Assembly: GCA_036873755.1 (NCBI GenBank)
Contig: JAVTVY010016131.1
Span: 1-64,000, forward strand
Origin: Hanleya hanleyi
Taxonomy: Eukaryota; Mollusca; Polyplacophora; Lepidopleurida; Hanleyidae
Direction: 5' to 3'
Length of the DNA: 64,000 nt
The notes beneath the pieces are model-generated. The model made no database searches, was not told the DNA's origin, and was given only the letters and a program-made list of their open reading frames with translations. Of this stretch, positions 1-11,343 are shown piece by piece (position 1 is the stretch's first letter; each line of letters begins with the position of its first letter). Made by a program: the position numbers and the translations under genes.

Positions 1-1321
1 ATACCTGATGTCTCTGGCCATACCGGGTGGCTTCCGGTATGGCGGGAACACCGAGACATACTGCTTCCGGTCCCGCCACAACTAGACCTTCCGGTAGGGG
101 GAAGACTTCAGTTGTTTTGGCGGAACTGGATCGGGACGGAAGCGTGGGTCATTCGAACTATCAGATACGGCTATCGCCTATTGTTCGACACGCTTCCCCC
201 CTTGACTGCATTTCCCCCTCCGTCTCGTATTCCATTACGAATGGGTCATCTATCAGCGATACAGTCCTCTGTGGACAAGCTGATAGAGAAGGCTTCAGTA
301 ATAGAGCTTCCGGTTTTGGGATGCAACACCCGGGTTCTATTCGCCGGTCTTTCTGGTCCCCAAGAAAGACCCGTCCGAGATGCGCATGGTTATCAACCTC
401 AAGCGCCTCAACAAGGACTACCTCACTCCACCGCCACACTTCCGCATGGAGTCCTTCCGGTCGGTACTCGAGCAAGGGGAATGGCTGACTTCTCTGGATT
501 TAAGGGATGCATATCTTCATATCCCGATACATCCGGAGGACAGGAAGTACTTGAGATTCATGGTCGGCAAACGATGCTTCCAAATTCAAGTGCTTCCGTT
601 CGGCCTGTCCACTTTCCCTTGGGTGTTCACACGAGTGGCACTATTCCTGCACAGTCTGGGTATAAAGTATCACTTTCATATTGACGACTCCCTGCTAAGG
701 AATGCCTGCAAAGAGCAGTTAATCCTAAGGATATGGACTTCTCTAGGTTATCTCCCACACGAAGAGAAGTCAGAACTGACTCCGTCGCAAAGGCGCAAAT
801 TTCTGGGGGTGGAATATGATACGCTTTTAGCTCTCGCCAAACCCCCAGAAGATCGTTGGCAAAAGATAACAACGAAGATACCTCAATTCCTCAAGTTATC
901 TCTACACTTTGCTGCGATAATCAGCCTCTTGACGTCAACACAGGACATAACTCCAAGAGGGCGGTTGCAGCTTCGTCCCTTAATGATTTACTTCAATCAT
1001 CAATGGGTCGAAAGGCAGTTGAACCCGTGGATAGCCGTCACGCCTCTTGTCAAACAATGGCTCCAATGGTGGCTGGATCCACTCAACGTTATGCCGGGTG
1101 TGTCCCTACTAAAGTTACGTCCGTCACATCACCTGTTCACGGACGCACCTATGGAAGGTTGGGGAGCCCACCTCGAGTCCAGGTCGATATCCGGGTTATG
1201 GACAATCGAGGAACGCTCGTACCATATCAACGTGTTTGAGTTTATGGCAGTGACACATGCCATCCGCGACTGGGTGACCGACAAGAACCTGCTAGTTGCG
1301 ACGGATATACAAGAGAGATAG
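1..1321 (+). pseudogene. DIRS-like reverse transcriptase/RNase H fragment
   Basis: This is the RT and early RNase H part of a DIRS-type (tyrosine-recombinase) retrotransposon, cut by the window start. An N-terminal part reads in one frame up to about 350 and then shifts frame. From about 380 one frame reads continuously to the stop near 1319: RMVINLKRLNKDYL, then LDLRDAYLHIPIHPEDRKYL (near 495-555), LPFGLSTFPWVFTR, the YxDD-position motif as FHIDDSLL (near 675-696), and an RNase H start FTDAPMEGWGAHL (near 1137). The first catalytic-loop residue is His where the family usually has Tyr. The frame ends inside RNase H just after LLVATD, where homologues continue with an Asn, so the 3' half and the recombinase are missing. 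A frameshift and a truncation make it non-functional. DIRS rather than Gypsy is inferred from the word order and from resemblance to the element at 7-9.5 kb. Confidence 0.8.
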
Positions 1322-3227
1322 AAAATGCATCCAATATGCCTTGTAAAAGAATTAACAAGTTTTAGGCTAAATTATTACACACGAAAACAATGTACAATGT
1401 CTTGTCTTGTTTAGCTGTGACATTCTGAGCTCTGTTTACAAGTGGATGATGCAGATTGGTCTAGACCAAGCGTACAAAAGCTGTGCGCGGCAATTTTAAC
1501 CCCAATGCAATCAGAGGGTATAGCTGACAGATTGTTTTCATGAGAATTGTATAACCATATCCGGATGATATCTTCAGTTAAGCTTCACCGATCTTCACAA
1601 AAGTTATGATTGTTGCCGATGTAAATCTTATGAAAGCATATCATTTTTGTGGTCACAAGGTCACAAAACCGCAAACTGAATCTAATCAAACGATCTGGAC
1701 CTTATCGTTGTACAGACGGTAGAGATCGTTTGCACTGGTAGAGATGTTTGGATAAAACCGTGATGATGTCACCATCGCAATCTTCCGGTCAGGTAACGCA
1801 TGCGCGTGCGACCAACTTAGAAAGTTTAAACGGTGTGGGTCGAGAAGAAAACACCCCAGAAAGGAGTACCTTGAAATGATCGTGGTAGGTCTGACAACAT
1901 TTGGTCGATTCGTCTGCCCTGCTTGTGCGCTACATTTTCTGGTCAAATTCGTCCTCCTAAATGATAAGTCGCTAGGTCTCTCTTCCTTTTGCGGGGAGAG
2001 AACTACTAGGTCTAGTATGGCTTCCACATTACGTGAGAGTCGTGATCTCGCCATCATGAAGTCATGACTTAATTTCGATCACGTGAGGTTGTTAGCCAAT
2101 CGTGGTTAGTAGGAGGAATCTGGTTATCTCGTGCTCAACCTGTAACCATCTCGGTCAACTATATGCGGTAAGACTGACCCTGGGACCGTGTGTATCCATT
2201 TTCAGTCTACTTTCGGCAACTACAAGAGGAAATTTCCAGAAATCAATACCACGTGACGTCCGCCAATCAGCTGAAGTCTACCGACGTAACTCGCCATTTT
2301 CACGTCATGTGGTGTCCTACTTGTTCAAAATTACAGATCTACCACACCTCTTGGATGATACGAAAGTTATTCAATTCCTATATATGTTGTAAGCCCAGGC
2401 AATATCTGTTTCCGAAGTGGTATGAAAACCTGTAATTTATCAGATTTCTCGAGTCTGCTCTTCGCCGGATGAAGGCCGAACAGAATCCGGTAAAGTACCG
2501 GATATCGCTCCACGATAATGGAGACACGATTCGCAAGCCATCTTATGGATGGCGAAGTGTATGCAAATGCTCCGAGCTATTACGGCACGGCGATTGGGTA
2601 ACCAGATAAAGTGCCCCCTGACGGCCAAGAGGCGATGTGAATCAGCGGGGGAACAAGGAGAGTAGGGACGTCGGTGATACAAGCTGAATAGTATGAGCGT
2701 AAGGAATTATAAGAGATTTTAAGAAAATATTGGAGGTTCTCAAAACCATAGGAACACGCTGACCCCCTCTACAATGGATTCACCATGCGCAGTTCACTGT
2801 GTTCAAAACATCTGTGATGTGTTTACTGCCTACCCGCTTAAATGTTCAACCACCATGGGGACGAATCAATTCAAATAGAGCCTAAATCATGTTTTACAAA
2901 TCAGCGCTATTAACAATATGCAAATTTCGAACCACAACAAACCGTGACTGTGCACAACTGATATTTGTTAATACAATATATGCCTTGAGAAATATACTGA
3001 TACCGTCACAATAATTGAAAAGAAAAAGTTCACATTTGATTTTGCATTTCTCTCGTATATTTCCATTAACAGAATTGAGGTATAAGGGGTCAATGGGGTC
3101 TTCTGTAGGAATGACAAACAGGCTCTGCAGAATTAATCCCTTGAGGTAGGGTTGCACGGAGAGACCGAATTAAAAGGTTTTCATATTTTTCCTTATGTAT
3201 TATTCATGAGCTAGTTAATGATGGAAA
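1322..3227. other. Intergenic stretch with no recognised gene
   Basis: About 1.9 kb follows the truncated DIRS fragment. Several short open frames occur on both strands (1686-2057 minus, 1876-2067 plus, 2102-2392 plus, 2440-2682 minus), but none shows a recognisable motif, a biased composition or a splice-like structure. I see no terminal repeats here. Confidence 0.6.
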
Positions 3228-3261
3228 TATCAGCCCTGCTAGTATTTTGTCTAACAGTAGC

Positions 3262-3350
3262 ATTTATTGCTCAAATCTCCCTTTGGAGACTCCTTTGCAG
3301 AATAATTAAAACGAAAGTTGTCTCCCCTTAGGGAGCTCAGCTAGGTTACT
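3262..3350 (+). repeat. Left inverted-terminal-repeat piece of the DIRS element
   Basis: It holds two words whose reverse complements lie at 11783-11798 and 11932-11954. The first is ATTTATTGCTCAAATC (3262-3277). The second is a 23-bp word at 3328-3350 with core GGGAGCTCAGCTAGGTTACT. The gag start follows about 150 bp downstream. Confidence 0.6.
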
Positions 3351-4885
3351 GAAGCTCCTGCTCTCTCCCGACACTCCCTCTTTCTCACTGCAAGCTGCGC
3401 GAGTGGTTGTGTCAAGGAGTTCCTATAGTGTGCTAGTTTGGTTGTGACCTACGGTTATATTTTTCTAAGCTAGTGTTCTTGCAGTTTACATAGACATTAT
3501 GTCTGATCTATCTGTCCTTGTAAATTCTAAATCTTGCCGTTCTTGTTGGCAGTTTTGGACTCTTACACCGTCTGTTTCTCATGCAAAGGTCACCTTTGCT
3601 ACCGTCAGTCCACGTGTTCCGAGTGTCTCAATTGGGATTATGCCCAGCCTAGGCGAGCGTATTTGTTACGGGCTACTGAAGACCCTGCTTTGTCTGCCGA
3701 CGAGAGAAACCAAAATGAAATTCCTCTCGTCGGAGATTTCAAATTGTACGAAGATCTTTCTGGCTCTAGTTTCGATGTATTCATAGACTCAGTCCAGCCA
3801 TGTAAATGTCGTCGTCTATTAGAATTCCCCCCAGTGGGACAGTCGTACAGGATGATAGGGATAAATTTCCAGACAGATTAGATCGAGTTGGTAAGGACTC
3901 GTCTAGCGTGTCTCTGCACAAACCTGTTTCTTTGTTTGAGACAACAAAGGATTCTGTCTCCAAGCCGGGCCAACTCGACCGGTCTTTTGTTATCAACGAA
4001 CAAAAGATTTCAGCTTCACGGCGTGTCACTTCACCTAATCTTTTGTCGGATGGCCTGTCTCAGTGCAGATCTATCAAAAAGAAAAACCTTAATCGCACGT
4101 CGACCTGGCATCTGCGTTTTAAATCTCGACCGCCTCCTGCTGTTTTAACCAAATCAGCCTTTCGGACTACGGCTGGTCGTTCCCGGGCTGGGAGAACCCG
4201 AGGCTAGGGGCCATATGAACCCATGTACTTCAAGATCCTCATGGTACTCATATGAACAGTCGCAATCAAAGCGTGACAGATACATCATTCTTTAGATGAT
4301 GACTTTACAACGAATATTATGGATTAAGAATACTGATCAGCGATACAGATTTGATATTTTTGGAACATCATGATGTCTTGCCGGCATCATTGAAAACTGT
4401 TGACCGCTTCTCTCTTGCAGGAAACAAGCCTATGTTTATGTATACTATGATTGTCTTTTTGAATTTGGTGTTAATACTGGTCTTTGGATTATGGACGCGG
4501 ATATTCTCTAATGGAGGACGGCTGAATTATGAATGACATAATCTTCGGACTCTACTTCGACTTTTCAAATTTCGGATTTACAGCCTTCGGTTTCTACGTT
4601 TGTTGACCCATCGCAACGCCGATCTCGTTCACCTGTACGTCGTTTTGTTACTCTGCCTCGACGTTCCATTACGCCGTCTCGTCATTCCCATACACCTCGT
4701 TCTCCTGTTCGTCGGTTTCGTACACATCAACTTCCTAGTACGACTTTCCCGTTCTCCGGTACGCCTCCACGCCGACTGCCACATCGTTCTTCCTCACCTC
4801 CCCGTCGGGGTCGTCAAGTTCGTCAGTCGCAGACTCCATTTCTTGATCAATCTTTTGATCGTTTATTGTCTACTTCTCGTCGTCG

Positions 4886-4996
4886 GCCTACAGCCATATC
4901 ACCCTAAACACACCGGTTCTCGTCTGATCACCGAAGTTAAGCAGCGTCGAGCCCGGTCAGTACTTGGATGGGTGATCGCTTGGAATACCGGGTGCC
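4886..4996 (+). pseudogene. 5S rRNA retropseudogene inside gag
   Basis: The stretch reads as metazoan 5S rRNA from the first base (GCCTACAGCCATATCACCC) through ACACCGGTTCTCGTCTGATC, the box A region AAGTTAAGCAGCGTCGAGCC, and the box C region GGATGGGTGATCGCTTGG to AATACCGGGTGCC. The last ~8 nt are missing. Against the general animal 5S consensus I count about six transitions, several at CpG sites (CGG to CAG, CCG to CTG), and one lost G before AATACC. An A-rich tail (5S end, then aaaagaaaaaaag to 5009) follows, and a possible 9-bp imperfect TSD (TCTCGTCGT / TCCCGTCGT) flanks it, though the host sequence there is itself TCG-repetitive. I read it as a LINE-mobilised 5S copy. A SINE3-type head without its body is the alternative. 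Confidence 0.9.
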
Positions 4997-5610
4997 AAAA
5001 GAAAAAAAGTCCCGTCGTTTGTTTCGACGTCTTCGTCCTCTTCGGATAGTTCAGAAGATTCGTCGTCGATGTCGTTTACAGATAAGATGGCGGCTCTTTT
5101 AGCTCTCGTTCCGGAGATGCCCGTTCCTACTGCTGCTGTCAATTCATCCTCTCGGGTTAAATGTCCGACAGCGGCTTCTTCCGCGTTCACGTCTGGTTCT
5201 CCTAAGACGCCTCTTACGTGTGCGCAGTCTCCGGCTTGGGAGTCCAATTGTACTGTTTTTGATCGTCAGTTGGAGGATGACAAGTTTAAGAAGCCCTCGT
5301 TTTCATTTTACCAACTTCATGATAACGTTCTTCCCGACAAACCACCCAAACGTGATCGTGATTTGGGCCAGGTTTCGAAGTCTTCTAAAACAACTTCTCT
5401 TGGGGTTCCTGCCAAAGTTGTCGATAATCTTATGCAGATATTGCTGGCAATTCAACGTATTATGTCCTTCACCGACTGGTTCTTGTTGGCTACATCTCGG
5501 CTTACTTTAGATACTGTGATGGTTCGGCTTTTGTCTCCTGGTCTTTCCTATTTACGAGCTTTTATTGCCACGCTCAATATATCTAACCGTCATGTCATTG
5601 AGGCTGGTGC

Positions 5611-6814
5611 TTTTTACCCCTCGGCCAATTTTGGCCATGGGTATTGTCGTCTTCTTGTACGTCCGTCTGTCCATACGTCCGTCTGTCCGTACGTGAGCGA
5701 GATAGCCGGAGAACGGTTCCACTGAAGAATTCCAAATGGTATGCTTATTTACCTAGTCAAGGACCAGAAGCCTATTGAATTGGGACCTGATTGGGTGAAA
5801 ACTTCGGCGGCCATCTTTAATTTTATGCGAAATGGATAATGATCCGTATCTCGGAAACCATTCAACTGTTCAATACGAAAGTTGGTATACATCATCGATA
5901 CATCAAGCAACTTTCAATGAATTGCCAAACCGGCTTTTCTGATTAGCTGGAAATCCTGGAGGCCATCTTTAATTTATGCGAAATCGATAATGATACATAT
6001 CTCTGTTACCATTCAGTTGTTTTATATGAAAGTTGGTATACATCATCGATACATCCAGATACTTTGAATCAGGACCTGATTGACCGAAAACCTTGGTGGC
6101 CATCTTTAATGATATATATCCCTGATCCAATTTAAGTGTTCTATACCAAACTTGGTATACAGCATCGATGTATCAACTGACTTGCAATGAATAACCACAT
6201 CAGTTCCTCTGAGTGGGGGGAAGGATGGGCGGTCATCTTTAATTTATGCAAAATCATTAATGATCTCGTTCTCTGATACCGTTGAAGTGCTCGATGTAAT
6301 ATCTGGTATACATCATCGATGCATCAAGAGACCTACGACAAATGACAGTTCTGGTTTCTCTGATTGAGCGGAAACCTTGGTGGCCATCTTTAATTTATGC
6401 AAAATCTTTAATGATGTATATCTCTGATACCATTTCAGTGTTCTATACGAAACTTGGTATACAGCATCAATGTATCAAGAGACTTTCAATGAATAACCAC
6501 ATCAGTTCCTCTGAATGGCGGGAAGGATGGGCGGCCATCTTTAATTTATGCGAAATCATTAATGATCTCTATCTCTGATACCTTTCAAATGCTCGATGTA
6601 AAATTTGGTATACATCATTGATGCATCAAGAAACTTAAGTAATGAATACCGGTTTCTCTGATTGGACGGAAATCTTAGGGGCCATTTCTAATTGCTAAAT
6701 TTTTGACAATCTGTATATTTGTGACTGCTTGGTGTTCCTGACATCTTGGTTCAAATTGAATACATTATGAATGTACCCAGAGCCGAGGGGTTTTTTGATG
6801 CGCAGCTTCGTATT
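5611..6814 (-). mobile_element. Family-A pearl-like tandem-core element, copy 1 (in DIRS gag)
   Basis: One end is a hairpin, TACCCCTCGGCC/GGCCATGGGGTA (from 5611), followed by a degenerate GTCCGTCTGTCC microsatellite. The body has several units of ~150 bp. Each unit carries a GGCCATCTTTAATTTATGC word and a GGTATACATCATCGATGCATC word. The far end is CCGAGGGG plus GATGCGCAGCTTCGTATT (to 6814). Two inverted copies at 19714-20943 and 33056-34593 share both ends, which fixes the borders. No coding capacity. Bivalve pearl elements and non-autonomous Helitrons have this architecture; the assignment is by architecture only. Confidence 0.75.
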
Positions 6815-7024
6815 TCTATGTTTCGCTTCTTCAAGCTCAGCGTAAAGCATTGCTTCAGTATGCCAAGCCTGACGTTCCATACTTTGTTAAAGACCAACTG
6901 TTACAACAGCCGTTATCCTCTAAGTTTGTCTTCAATAATGCTATCGAGTCCGTCATGCCTAGTATTCGTGAAGAGAGGACTTCTAGATTGATTTCTGCTG
7001 CGGCTCGGTGTCCAGCCTTTTCCG

Positions 7025-8600
7025 TTGACCGGAAGCCTAACCGGAATCGTGTTTCCAAGCCTACCCAGCGTGAGGGTTTTCCACCTGGTACTTTTCGTGG
7101 CGTCGACAAGCCTCCACAAGCCTGTGGCCGTCGTTCCACCCGTGGGAGATTCTCCAGAGGAAGAGGTGCTTCCAACAAGTGACTATCCGTATTCCATCTC
7201 CCATCCTCATACTAGAGATTTTCATCTGCCCGCCTTCCGCCCTTTCAATCATCAGGTCGTCGGCAGCCGTTTACAACATTTCTGGGAGAATTGGCAGCTC
7301 ATAACAGACGATGACTGGATTATCAAGACATTGAAGAATGGATTCCTCTTCAACTTTCAGTTCCAGCCGATCTCTCGGCCTCGTCCTTCGCTACTGCCAG
7401 TTCCCGCAGGACACGTTCAGACGCTTCTTTCCTCTGTTGCCACGCTCATCGCCAAAGGTGCCGCATGCCGGTTCGGAGTCAACATCGCCCCATGGCTTTT
7501 TACCCGTACCACTTTTCCAGTCATGGCACTTCTTCATCTACGGGGTATTCACATCGAGGTTTACATAGACGACATCCTCTTGTGGGCTGCGGACAGGTCC
7601 GGTTCACTCTGCTCGTTCTATGTTATCTCGGGTTCATACCTCACCCTCGGAAGTCAGAGTTGGTTCCAGCGCAACTTCGTCGTTACATCGGCGCAGTGTT
7701 CAATACTCGCCAACAACAGGTGCGCCCCACAGAGGACCGGTGGACCAAGATTCAGGCGTTGATACTAAGGTTTTTGTCATCATTGGTGGCAAAGCCTTCT
7801 GGGTTTACTCGCATCCACGCAGGACCTTACTCTTTTCGGACGTCTCGGTACCGTCGGTCTCCTTAACTTCAGACATCATCCCTCAATCCTTTAGTTCCGG
7901 TATTGACGTCTCTACATCCACATCTGATTTGGTGGCAGTCCCGCCACAACGTCATGCGGAGAGTTCCCTTCCGATCTCCATCTCTACACCGATGCTTCCG
8001 AGACCGGTTGGGGAGCCCATCTGGATGGACTGAAGGTGTCTGGCAGATGGTCGAGGTTGGTTGCCAGACTTCACATCAACCTTCTGGAGATGAAGGCAGT
8101 CATCCTAGCAGTTCAGCATTGGAGTCTCGTGAATTCGTCCCTTCTCATCGCTACGGACAACTCTACTGTCATTGCTCACATCAACAAGATGGGTACCACC
8201 CGATCTTTCTTCATATGGTGTGGGATCTTTACGACTGGGCTCTCGTTCATCACTGTCATCTCAATGCTCAATGTCTTAGCAGACCGCCTTTCTCGTCCCG
8301 ACACCATGCTTCAGACCGAATGGCAACTTCATCCGGCGGTCTTCCGCCAGATCTGCAGCATCTGGGAGACCCCCTTGATCGACCTGTTTGCGACGAGGAA
8401 CAATGCCCAGCTCGCCCTCTTCGTCAGTCCGATTCTGGACCCTCAACCTTTCGCCATCGACGCCCTTTCAATGAACTGGGACGACGCCCTTACAATGAAC
8501 TGGGACAACTTCCTGGCTTATAAATGCCTACCCGCCCATGGCCCTGATTCAGGAAGTTCCAGCCTGTTGCGTCAACCTCGAGGGATAATCCATTTCAACC
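7025..8600 (+). pseudogene. DIRS-like reverse transcriptase/RNase H, internally deleted
   Basis: The polymerase gene of the DIRS element, overlapping the end of gag. The N-terminal part reads HLPAFRPFNHQ, GSRLQHFWENWQLITDD and WIIKTLKNGFLFNFQF (7205-7370) up to LIAKGA near 7462. The palm-domain block holding the first catalytic Asp is then missing: the sequence jumps to APWLFTRTTFPVMALLHLRG and VYIDDILLW (catalytic YxDD, 7562-7584). RNase H follows after frameshifts: YTDASETGWGAHL (from ~7984), LHINLLEMKA, then IATDNSTVIAHINKMG (~8150). The distinctive post-RNase H block LIDLFATRNNAQLALFVSP is at ~8377. A 24-bp direct duplication at ~8460-8507 repeats the word MNWD. The internal deletion and at least two frameshifts make it dead. 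Confidence 0.8.
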
Positions 8601-8604
8601 CGCG

Positions 8605-9560
8605 GTGGCTCAACTTGCACGTCTGCAGACTATCCAGAGTGCACTTACAGTCCAAGGATTTTCAGCAGAAGTTGCACAGACGATGGTTTCAAAGCTGCGA
8701 TGTGGAAGATCGATTGGCTATCAATCGAAATGGGCCTATTTCATCTCCTGGTGCCGAGAACGTGATTCCGATCCCGACTGCCTCTCTTTCCTTAGTAGCT
8801 GACTTCCTCCTTCACCTACATCGAGATAAGAAGTTTAAAATCAGCACCATTGAGGGGTATCGGTCTGCTTTGGCTAGGGTTTTACGCCTTTCGACTGGCA
8901 TCGACATTAGTCTGAACGACAATATCTCTGCTCTCCAACGTGCTTTCGCTTTACAGTCTCGCCGTACTCGCCAGCTGTTACCGAAGTGGGATATTGGTGT
9001 GGCACTTAGTGCCCTGCTTCGTCCGCCTCTGTTAAAGCTGTTTCCTACAACACTGCTTTCCTGGCGGCTTCATGCTCTGGAAAGGTCGTCATTGACCCCG
9101 CATTTCTTTTCGTCCCGTTCCTGAGGCTGTGCGTCAAGGTCCTTGTGCTCAACGTTTGTACTCCATCCCTGCTTTATCAGACTTTGTTCGTGACCTTGAG
9201 GACGACATCCTGGTCGGGGTTCTCGTCGTCTGTTATTCCGGTCTCTTCAGCCTACGGCAGTGCGTGACATCAAGAATACTATTGCTTCTTGGTTGAAGAA
9301 GACCATTAAGTGGACATATCAACTTGCCATTGATGCTCCCCACTTCTGGCCTCTGCTTCTTCCCATGAAATTCGTGCCATCGCTACATCATGGCCTTTAT
9401 GGAAGAACCTATCCCTTCATGACATTGTCCAGTCCTGTGCATGGAGTGCCAATTCAACTTTTACCGATTTCTATCCGAGAGATATGTCTGTACAATCAGA
9501 TAGTGACCACGCTTGGGCCGCTGGTGGCTGCCCAGCACGTGGTCCAGTAACTTCCAAAAA
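8605..9560 (+). pseudogene. DIRS-like tyrosine recombinase, frameshifted
   Basis: This would be the recombinase that integrates the circular DIRS DNA. The N-terminal domain starts near 8605 with VQGFSAEVAQTMVSKL and YQSKWAYFISWCRER. After a frameshift near 8795 it continues LVADFLLHLHRDKKF and STIEGYRSALARVL (8790-8880). Further changes of frame follow to about 9250. The C-terminal catalytic part includes VRDIKNTIASWLKKT. In another frame it includes the H-x-x-R motif HEIRAIATSW (His codon 9364, Arg codon 9373) and the region of the nucleophilic Tyr, FTDFYPRDMSVQSD (Tyr codon 9472-9474). The order HxxR...Y and the GYRSAL word identify a DIRS/Ngaro-type tyrosine recombinase. The upstream catalytic Arg could not be placed with confidence. 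At least three frameshifts. Confidence 0.75.
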
Positions 9561-9748
9561 AAAGAGGGGTGGGGGTATCTTCGTTCAGCGCAGCAAGTCG
9601 GCCAATCAGCCAGCTTGCTGCATCATCACATCTATTCAGCCATTTCATATGTCCACCATATTTCATGATCACCTCAATAGGTCAACCTGCCAGCTGCCAA
9701 CTCACAAGACATCTTTCAAGACCCGACACAATGGCGAGTATTGGTTTT

Positions 9749-10585
9749 TATACGCCCGCCCAATAGGCGGACGTATTATGTGATGGCGGTTTCCGTCCGT
9801 CTGTCCATATCTGGGACAGTTTCCTATCCACAGCTCCAATTTTTGGTGAGTGGATACTCTATGGGGAGACGATGTGTCGCGTACCAAAATGAAGGTTGAG
9901 GTCAAAGGTCACTGGCCTAAAAAACAGGAAATCACTGAAGTGTTCGTGTCCGGTCTATATCTGAACAGTTACAATTTTTTGTGAGTGGATACGCCAGGTG
10001 GAGACGATGTGTCGTGTACCAAAATTGAGGTCACTGTTGCCAAAAATCAGGAAATCATTGATCGTTGACAGTTTTCTATCTACAGTTCTAATTTTTGGTG
10101 AGCGGATGCTCTAGGGGGGAACGATGTGTTGCATATTAAATGTAGGTCAAGGTCAAAGGTCAGTGTGATCGAAAAATCAGGAAATCGTTCTAATTTTTTG
10201 TGAGTGGATTCAATAAGCGGAGTTGAAGTGATGCATACAAAAATTAGGTCAAGGTCAGAGGTCACTGACCCCAAAATTAGGAAATTATTAAAAATAACAT
10301 TTTTTGTGTCAGTAGATACATTAGGGGGACACAATGTGTCACATACCAAAATGTAGGTCAAGGTCACTGACCCCAAAATCGTGAAATTGTTAAAAATCAT
10401 AATTTTTTGTGTCCATTGAGAAATTGAGGGGAGACGGTTTGTCATGTACCAAAATTTAGGCCACGGTCAAGGGTCAAGGTCACCCCAAAATCAGGAAATC
10501 ATTAAAAATCATGATTTTTTGTGTCGTGTACCAAAATTGAGGTCAAGGTCACTGTGACCCCAAAATCAAGAAATTATTAAGTCAC
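9749..10585 (+). mobile_element. Hairpin-ended tandem-core element (family D, first)
   Basis: It begins with a hairpin, TACGCCCGCC/caata/GGCGGACGTA (9749-9776), then TATGTGATGGCGG and a CCGTCCGTCTGTCC microsatellite. At least six degenerate units of 100-135 bp follow, recognised by GTGAGTGGATAC-like words (about 9845, 9980, 10098, 10199, 10305, 10409) together with GAGACGATGTGTCGCGTACC and AGGTCAAGGTCA words. Same architecture as the family A-C elements but unrelated sequence. Non-coding. The 3' border is approximate. Confidence 0.65.
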
Positions 10586-10589
10586 ATTT

Positions 10590-11343
10590 TCATATGCCTG
10601 TCGAAGACGAGGTCGTGTAATGTGATGTTGCGTTCTGTCCATTCATCCATTAACATTTGTTGTCCATGCGATAGCTCTAGTTTCAAGGTATGGATTGGTA
10701 CTAAACTTTGAGTATACCTTACTCGCATGGCAAAGTGGAGCCATACATATGAGATCAATTTGTCAAAGGTCTAGGTCGCAGTCCCCCAAAACTGAATCAA
10801 GCTTAGCTGACTAAATGTGTTGGAATATTCGAAGTTCTTTCCCCTGCATTTATATGGTATTGTCCTGTGGAGTTGTCTCCCATGTTTGAAACGCTTCATT
10901 TAGTTAAACTGTTGTGAAATAAAAACCATACATTTACTAATTTAACGGGGAGAGGAGTCCTTTATGAACTTCACACCTGTTTATTAACTCAAGAACAAAG
11001 GTTTACTTCATCACTTTCTTCTTCCTTCATGGAAAATTCTCTCGTCTGAAAGGATCCATTTGCAAGAAAACTACTATTTTCTTGTGTTTGACTATTGTCG
11101 ATTTCAGTGTGGGATATGTGAGCTCTCAGCTCTTGCTTCAAGGTCAACTAGTTGCCAAGAGTTAAGCTCATCATTCAATATAAGATGTGATATATCTTAC
11201 AGTATCACAAGCAAAAAATTGTAGACCTTTCTCTGGATTGCTAGATCAATTGGAATCAAGGCTATTAAACAATCTTGAAATTTGAACCAATGTAATTCCA
11301 GATATACGGGCATATATTGAAGCCCCTTGGGCTCTTGTTAGGT
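10590..11343 (+). mobile_element. Second hairpin-started element, family-D-like
   Basis: The start resembles family D: CATATGCCTGTCGAAGACG then GGTCGTGTAATGTGATG and a diverged TCTGTCCATTCATCC. The end has an AGCCCCTTGGGCT palindrome followed by CTTGTT (11318-11340). This is a hairpin terminus common in molluscan repeats. The body has no clear tandem units and no coding frame. Borders are moderately certain at the left and weak at the right. Confidence 0.45.

Larger units (their letters stand above)
3499..7182 (+). pseudogene. DIRS-like gag gene, broken by frameshifts and two insertions
   Basis: This would be the structural (gag-like) protein of the DIRS element. The start at 3499 gives MSDLSVLVNSKSCRSCW. 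After an early frameshift (about 3550) the frame continues through a Cys-rich part, VCFSCKGHLCYRQSTCSEC then LNWDYAQPRRAYL, a zinc-ribbon-like start seen in DIRS gag proteins. A Ser/Arg/Pro-rich stretch follows (RSRSPVRR, SSSPPRRGR; 4600-4885), interrupted by the 5S sequence. It resumes at about 5009 with Ser/Asp-rich sequence and FTDKMAALLALVPEM, and is split again at 5611 by a family-A element. The C-terminal part (6815-7182) reads YFYVSLLQAQRKALLQYAKP and ends in an Arg/Gly-rich tail, RRSTRGRFSRGRGASNK. At least three frame changes plus the two insertions rule out function. The exact residue order across breaks is not reconstructed. Confidence 0.65.

Noticed and set aside
4886..4996. A functional 5S rRNA gene
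   Set aside because: Missing 3' end, several substitutions, a lost G, and position inside gag argue for a retropseudogene.
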